A stretch of 9,672 bases of DNA from Patescibacteria group bacterium (GTDB lineage Bacteria > Patescibacteriota > Patescibacteriia > 2-12-FULL-60-25), in NCBI GenBank assembly GCA_018817245.1, contig JAHIUG010000064.1, positions 1 through 9,672 of the forward strand. The letters are read 5' to 3'. Position numbers and translations under genes: made by a program. A model generated the notes under the pieces. The model searched no databases, had not been told where the DNA came from, and saw only the letters and a list, made by a program, of their open reading frames with translations. Below, one piece after another: positions 6,395-9,672 of the stretch. Positions within the stretch are counted from its first letter, which is position 1; each line of letters starts with the position of its first letter.

Positions 6395-8320
6395 ATGGCT
6401 TTTAAACCAACACCAGAAAAGGAAAAAGAGGTTAAAGAAAAAAGACACCTAACAACTGAAGGTGCCGGTTTGCGTAAGGGGCCGTCAAAAATAGAAGAAA
6501 AAGCAAAATCAGAAACGCAAAAGATCGCGCTGGAAGAAGAGCGCGTGTACCGCAGAGGTGTTGCGTCAATTAAGGATTTGATTGCGCCAAGCTCAATGCG
6601 CGTGGAACCGAGCATGCTGCGACTGGGAAATGCTTTGGTGCGCACCTTGTTTATTGTAACTTATCCTCGCTATGTGACAGTCGGTTGGGCATCTCCGATT
6701 ATCAACTTGAATGCAACAGCTGACATTGCCATGTTTTTTTATCCCATTAAGGCTGAGATCGTTTTAAAACAGTTAAAGAAAAAAGTCGGTATTTTAGAGG
6801 CGCAAATTACATCTGACGCAGAATCCGGAAAGCCGCGCGATCCGATTTCCGAAACCGCGCTTAGAGATGTTGAACAGCTGCGCGATGATCTGACTCAGGG
6901 AATTGAGCATTTTTTTCAATTCTCATTTTACGTTACTTTTTATGCAAGCACAGAGGATGAAATGGATAGCCTGACTTCCCAAGTTGAATCCACATTCGGC
7001 TCAATGTTGATTTACACAAAACGCGCGTTCTTCCAGTCTGAACAGGGATTTAATTCAACTCTGCCTCTGGCAAACGATGAGCTGCTCATTACATTTAACA
7101 TGAGCACGTCGCCGATCGCTTCATCCTTCCCATTCACTTCAGCTGACCTGACTTCTGAAAACGGAATTTTGTATGGAATCAACAGGCACAACAATTCGCT
7201 CATCTTATTTGATCGCTTTTCCCTGCAAAACGCAAATGCCGTGATTTTTGCCACATCGGGTGCGGGAAAATCTTATGCTGTTAAGTTGGAGATTCTGCGC
7301 TCAATGATGCTCGGCACTGATGTTTTGGTTATTGATCCGGAAATGGAATACAAATATCTGTCTGATGCGGTTGGAGGCACATACATAAACATTTCACTTG
7401 CGTCCAAATCCAAAATCAATCCATTTGATTTGCCACGTCCTGTTGGCGAACAAGTTTCATCTGAAGACATTATTCGCAGTGCAGTCATCACTCTAAAAGG
7501 ATTGCTGAGATTAATGTTGGGCAAGCTCACTTCTTCTGAGGATTCTGTTTTGGATCGCGCTTTGTTGGAAGCTTATGCCAAGAAAGATATTGTGCCGGGA
7601 GTGGATTTGACTACAGTAGAGCCCCCGACAATGCAGGATTTTCAAGATGTTTTGGAAGGCATGGAAGGGACTGAGGAGTTGGTCGTTCGTCTTAAGAAAT
7701 ATACGGAAGGCACGTTCTCCGGACTTTTGAATACACCTACAAATGTTGGAGTGAAAAATCAGATGGTCACATTTTCCGTTCGCGACTTGGAGGATGAACT
7801 GCGGCCAATCGCGATTTATACAATCGTAAACTTCATTTGGAATGTTGTGCGTTCTGAGCGCAAAAAACGCGTTTTAGTAATTGATGAGGCTTGGTGGCTG
7901 ATGCAGTCAGAAGATTCAGCCAAGTTTATTTTCGCTCTGGTAAAGCGTTGCCGCAAGTATTATTTGGGAGTTACAACAATTACGCAGGATGTTAATGACT
8001 TTTTAACTTCGCCATACGGACAAGCCATTGTTACCAATTCTTCTTTGCAACTGCTTATGAAACAAAGTCCGGCCTCCATAGATCTTGTGGCGCGCGTATT
8101 CTTGTTAACGCAGTCTGAAAAGTATTTGTTGCTAGAAGCGGGTTTGGGAGAGGGGATTTTCTTTGCCGGAAAAAAGCACGCTGCAATTCATGTCGTGGCT
8201 TCGTACACAGAAGATCAAATCGTAACCACAGATCCTAAGCAGCTTTTGAAGATTGAGGAGTCGCGCAAAGAACTTGCAGAAAGGCAGCGCGAGGCTGAAC
8301 AAGGAGGAGTTAAGACATAA
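6395..8320 (+). CDS. virB4: VirB4-like type IV secretion ATPase
   Basis: A 641-residue cytoplasmic ATPase that would energise assembly or substrate transfer in a type IV secretion-like machine. Residues 1-50 are a charged linker. Residues about 75-260 match the middle VirB4 region, with GFNSTLPL followed by SSFPFTSADL and GILYGINRHNNSLILFDRF leading into the motor domain. Walker A is ATSGAGKS (286-293; K292, S293), with Ala at the usual first Gly. Walker B is RVLVIDEAWW (492-501; D497, E498). A TTITQDVNDF motif (Q531) is typical of the VirB4/FtsK-HerA group, and a conserved-looking LLEAGLGEGIFFAGKKHA segment precedes the C-terminus. It is shorter than the roughly 790 residues of Agrobacterium VirB4, because the N-terminal domain appears to be the separate upstream TraC-like protein. 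It lacks membrane segments; PrgI and the VirB6-like protein would tether it. Confidence 0.93.
   Translation: MAFKPTPEKEKEVKEKRHLTTEGAGLRKGPSKIEEKAKSETQKIALEEERVYRRGVASIKDLIAPSSMRVEPSMLRLGNALVRTLFIVTYPRYVTVGWASPIINLNATADIAMFFYPIKAEIVLKQLKKKVGILEAQITSDAESGKPRDPISETALRDVEQLRDDLTQGIEHFFQFSFYVTFYASTEDEMDSLTSQVESTFGSMLIYTKRAFFQSEQGFNSTLPLANDELLITFNMSTSPIASSFPFTSADLTSENGILYGINRHNNSLILFDRFSLQNANAVIFATSGAGKSYAVKLEILRSMMLGTDVLVIDPEMEYKYLSDAVGGTYINISLASKSKINPFDLPRPVGEQVSSEDIIRSAVITLKGLLRLMLGKLTSSEDSVLDRALLEAYAKKDIVPGVDLTTVEPPTMQDFQDVLEGMEGTEELVVRLKKYTEGTFSGLLNTPTNVGVKNQMVTFSVRDLEDELRPIAIYTIVNFIWNVVRSERKKRVLVIDEAWWLMQSEDSAKFIFALVKRCRKYYLGVTTITQDVNDFLTSPYGQAIVTNSSLQLLMKQSPASIDLVARVFLLTQSEKYLLLEAGLGEGIFFAGKKHAAIHVVASYTEDQIVTTDPKQLLKIEESRKELAERQREAEQGGVKT
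8301..8309 (+). promoter_or_regulatory. Strong Shine-Dalgarno sequence at long spacing
   Basis: AAGGAGGAG near the end of the VirB4 gene is the best ribosome-binding sequence in the window. GGAGG (8303-8307) is 16 bases from ATG 8324, longer than usual. No closer start exists in that frame: the VirB4 stop (8318-8320) is in the same frame as the next gene, with only AAT between them. Confidence 0.45.
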
Positions 8321-8323
8321 AAT

Positions 8324-8917
8324 ATGAATCGACGAAATAAATTTTTCTTATTGATTTTACTCGCGCTTTTAGTTTTGGCGATCGGGCTTTACATTTTATT
8401 TCAGCCGTTATTCGAACGCGCAGCTCAGCCGCCTGACTTACCAGGTGGCGCAACTCCCGGTGCGTTTGTTCCAGAGACTCCGCCAACACCTATTAAAACA
8501 GCTCCGGCCATACCAGCAGACATTAAACAACTTTCTGATCGCGCAGCTGCTTTTGTCGAACGTTTGGGTTCCGGATCAAACAGCGAAGGTTTTCGTGGAT
8601 ACGAAGATGTTATGCTTGATGCCGCGCCAAAGTTTCGCCAGACATTGCAGCAAGAGCAGGAGATAATGGTGCAGACGCATCCCGTCCTCGGACCTGTTTA
8701 TGGCGTAATAGCGCGCGTAGTGTCAGTAGACAACAGCCAGGCTAAATCCGGTGCGGACATCGTTCCCTTTATTTTGCAGACTCAAATAGCCGAGGATGTC
8801 GGAGATCCGGGTAAACCTTTTAAAATTTCTTACATTGAAGTAACGTTGTCTTTCGAGAAACAGGTGGACGGCAGCTATTTGGTAAACGGTCTAAGCCGAA
8901 AACCACTGGAATTATAA
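8324..8917 (+). CDS. Single-pass membrane protein, candidate VirB8-like subunit
   Basis: A 197-residue protein with a short basic N-terminus (MNRRNK), one membrane helix at about 7-26, a Pro/Ala-rich linker (36-66) and a globular C-terminal domain (67-197) predicted to lie outside the membrane. There is no Cys, so it is not a lipoprotein. The C-terminal domain starts with a helix (ADIKQLSDRAAAFVERL) and ends in strands (PFKISYIEVTLSFEKQ, then GSYLVNGLS), an order compatible with the NTF2-like fold of VirB8 and TcpC. Those subunits have the same topology and a similar size. I see no diagnostic signature motif, so the VirB8 assignment rests on topology, size and position after virB4. It begins four bases after the virB4 stop and is surely co-transcribed. 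Confidence 0.7.
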   Translation: MNRRNKFFLLILLALLVLAIGLYILFQPLFERAAQPPDLPGGATPGAFVPETPPTPIKTAPAIPADIKQLSDRAAAFVERLGSGSNSEGFRGYEDVMLDAAPKFRQTLQQEQEIMVQTHPVLGPVYGVIARVVSVDNSQAKSGADIVPFILQTQIAEDVGDPGKPFKISYIEVTLSFEKQVDGSYLVNGLSRKPLEL

Positions 8918-8922
8918 AATTT

Positions 8923-9672
8923 ATGGCAGAATCAAAAAAAGGTTTGGGAGGAATCACAAACCGAGTGTTGGATATTCTCTTTCCTCCGAATTGTATTGTT
9001 TGCGGCAAAGAGCGTTTTTGGTGCTGTCAAAATTGTTTGGATGCTATCGAATGCGTAAACCGCGATCCCTGCGCGCGCTGTGGCAGTCTAAAGTTTGATC
9101 ATGAGTGCAAAGAAATCTATTCCCCACTTTCTACTACCTACTACCTAGATGGACTCGTCGCCATGACTTTCTACCACAATCCACAGTTTCGAAGATTGTT
9201 GCACGGGCTTAAATATAAATACGCGACCTGCCTTATCCCGAGCGTTTCACAGATAATGAATCGTTATAAGAATCAGAGACTTGATCCGTGGCCATGGGCC
9301 GGAGAATCACGATTGGCTTTGCAAGCCGTGATTGGTTCGCCAAAAAGAATACGTTCGCGCGGATTTGATCAGGCCGAGTTATTGCGAGATTTGGTGAAAG
9401 AGGAGTTCTTGCCATGGGCAGAAACTGTTTCGTTGCTAGATCGCAGACCATCTATTCAAGCGCAGGCAGATCTGAAGCCGGGACCGTTGCGCAACGCAAA
9501 TGTTCGTGGGGCATTCAGTTTAAAAGATGTAGGAGCGGCCGAACTTCCGAAACGCGTGGTTTTGGTGGATGATGTATTCACAAGTGGCGCAACAATGTTT
9601 GACGCAGCGCGCGCACTCCGATCCGCAGGAGTTGAAAAGGTGTATGGGTTGGTTTTGGCGATTGGTGCTTAA
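8923..9672 (+). CDS. comF: ComF-family phosphoribosyltransferase-like protein
   Basis: A 249-residue ComF (ComFC-type) protein, associated with natural transformation in several bacteria and acting in the cytoplasm. The N-terminus has zinc-binding cysteines, C24-x2-C27 with C35-x2-C38, then C50-x2-C53 with H60 and C62. The phosphoribosyltransferase-type domain follows, with the ComF signature RGFDQAELL (146-154), a QADLKPGPLRNANVRGAF segment (181-198) and the PRPP-binding loop VVLVDDVFTSGATM (212-225; D216, D217). Length is normal for the family and the stop TAA is the last three bases of the window, so the gene is complete. It starts five bases after the previous stop, in the same apparent transcription unit as the secretion genes. 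A short heptamer-like run (9121-9148) encodes part of the link between zinc ribbon and PRT domain. The ATG has only a weak GGA upstream (8908-8910). Confidence 0.93.
   Translation: MAESKKGLGGITNRVLDILFPPNCIVCGKERFWCCQNCLDAIECVNRDPCARCGSLKFDHECKEIYSPLSTTYYLDGLVAMTFYHNPQFRRLLHGLKYKYATCLIPSVSQIMNRYKNQRLDPWPWAGESRLALQAVIGSPKRIRSRGFDQAELLRDLVKEEFLPWAETVSLLDRRPSIQAQADLKPGPLRNANVRGAFSLKDVGAAELPKRVVLVDDVFTSGATMFDAARALRSAGVEKVYGLVLAIGA
9121..9148. repeat. Heptamer-like run inside comF
   Basis: Four heptamers in phase, TCCCCAC, TTTCTAC, TACCTAC and TACCTAG, encode the linker SPLSTTYYL between the zinc-ribbon part and the PRT domain. The words resemble TACTACT at 6379-6385. The run is short and partly explained by Thr/Tyr codons, so it is the weakest of the repeat calls. 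Confidence 0.4.

Noticed and set aside
8445..8666. Plus-strand 73-codon open frame inside the candidate VirB8-like gene
   Set aside because: Out-of-frame shadow; the host frame has a clear membrane helix and domain structure while this one has no recognisable features.

Overview
The window reads as part of a chromosome from an uncultivated bacterium, most likely of the Candidate Phyla Radiation (Patescibacteria, perhaps Parcubacteria). This is inferred from gene content and order, not from a marker gene: a long polytopic VirB6/TrbL-like protein, a coiled-coil protein, a PrgI-family protein, a TraC-like protein, a VirB4-like ATPase, a single-pass membrane protein and ComF all lie on the + strand with little or no spacing. 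Two genes end in TGA, so TGA is a stop here and the genetic code looks standard, which argues against the TGA-recoding CPR lineages.

Layout. Positions 1-154 are a tandem array with a 14-bp unit that is itself two diverged heptamers; its downstream edge forms an extended -10 promoter (150-158). The promoter reads into a VirB6/TrbL-like gene (start taken at 202, end 3126), which overlaps by ATGA with a 603-residue soluble protein gene (3123-4934) containing an internal domain duplication and a coiled coil. A 132-bp spacer (4935-5066) holds heptamer repeats in inverted orientation. Next come a PrgI-family gene (5067-5504), a possible 56-codon tetrapeptide-repeat ORF starting inside the PrgI stop codon (5504-5674), a TraC-like gene (5686-6366), a VirB4-like ATPase gene (6395-8320), a single-pass membrane protein gene with a plausible VirB8/NTF2-like periplasmic domain (8324-8917) and comF (8923-9672, complete, ending at the window edge).

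How the genes fit together. VirB6-like, PrgI (VirB3 position), TraC-like plus VirB4-like ATPase and a candidate VirB8-like protein together would form the inner-membrane core of a type IV secretion-like machine. No relaxase, VirD4 coupling protein, VirB11 or outer-membrane core protein is visible in these 9.7 kb. The adjoining comF makes a competence (DNA import) role worth testing, by analogy with the Helicobacter ComB system, but the sequence does not prove it.

The most unusual structure is not a gene. Short repeats with a 7-bp period occur at six places, in both orientations, in spacers and inside two coding regions, and a separate 12-bp-period array lies between PrgI and TraC. They sit directly before several start codons, in one case forming the promoter edge and in two cases occupying the place of a Shine-Dalgarno sequence.
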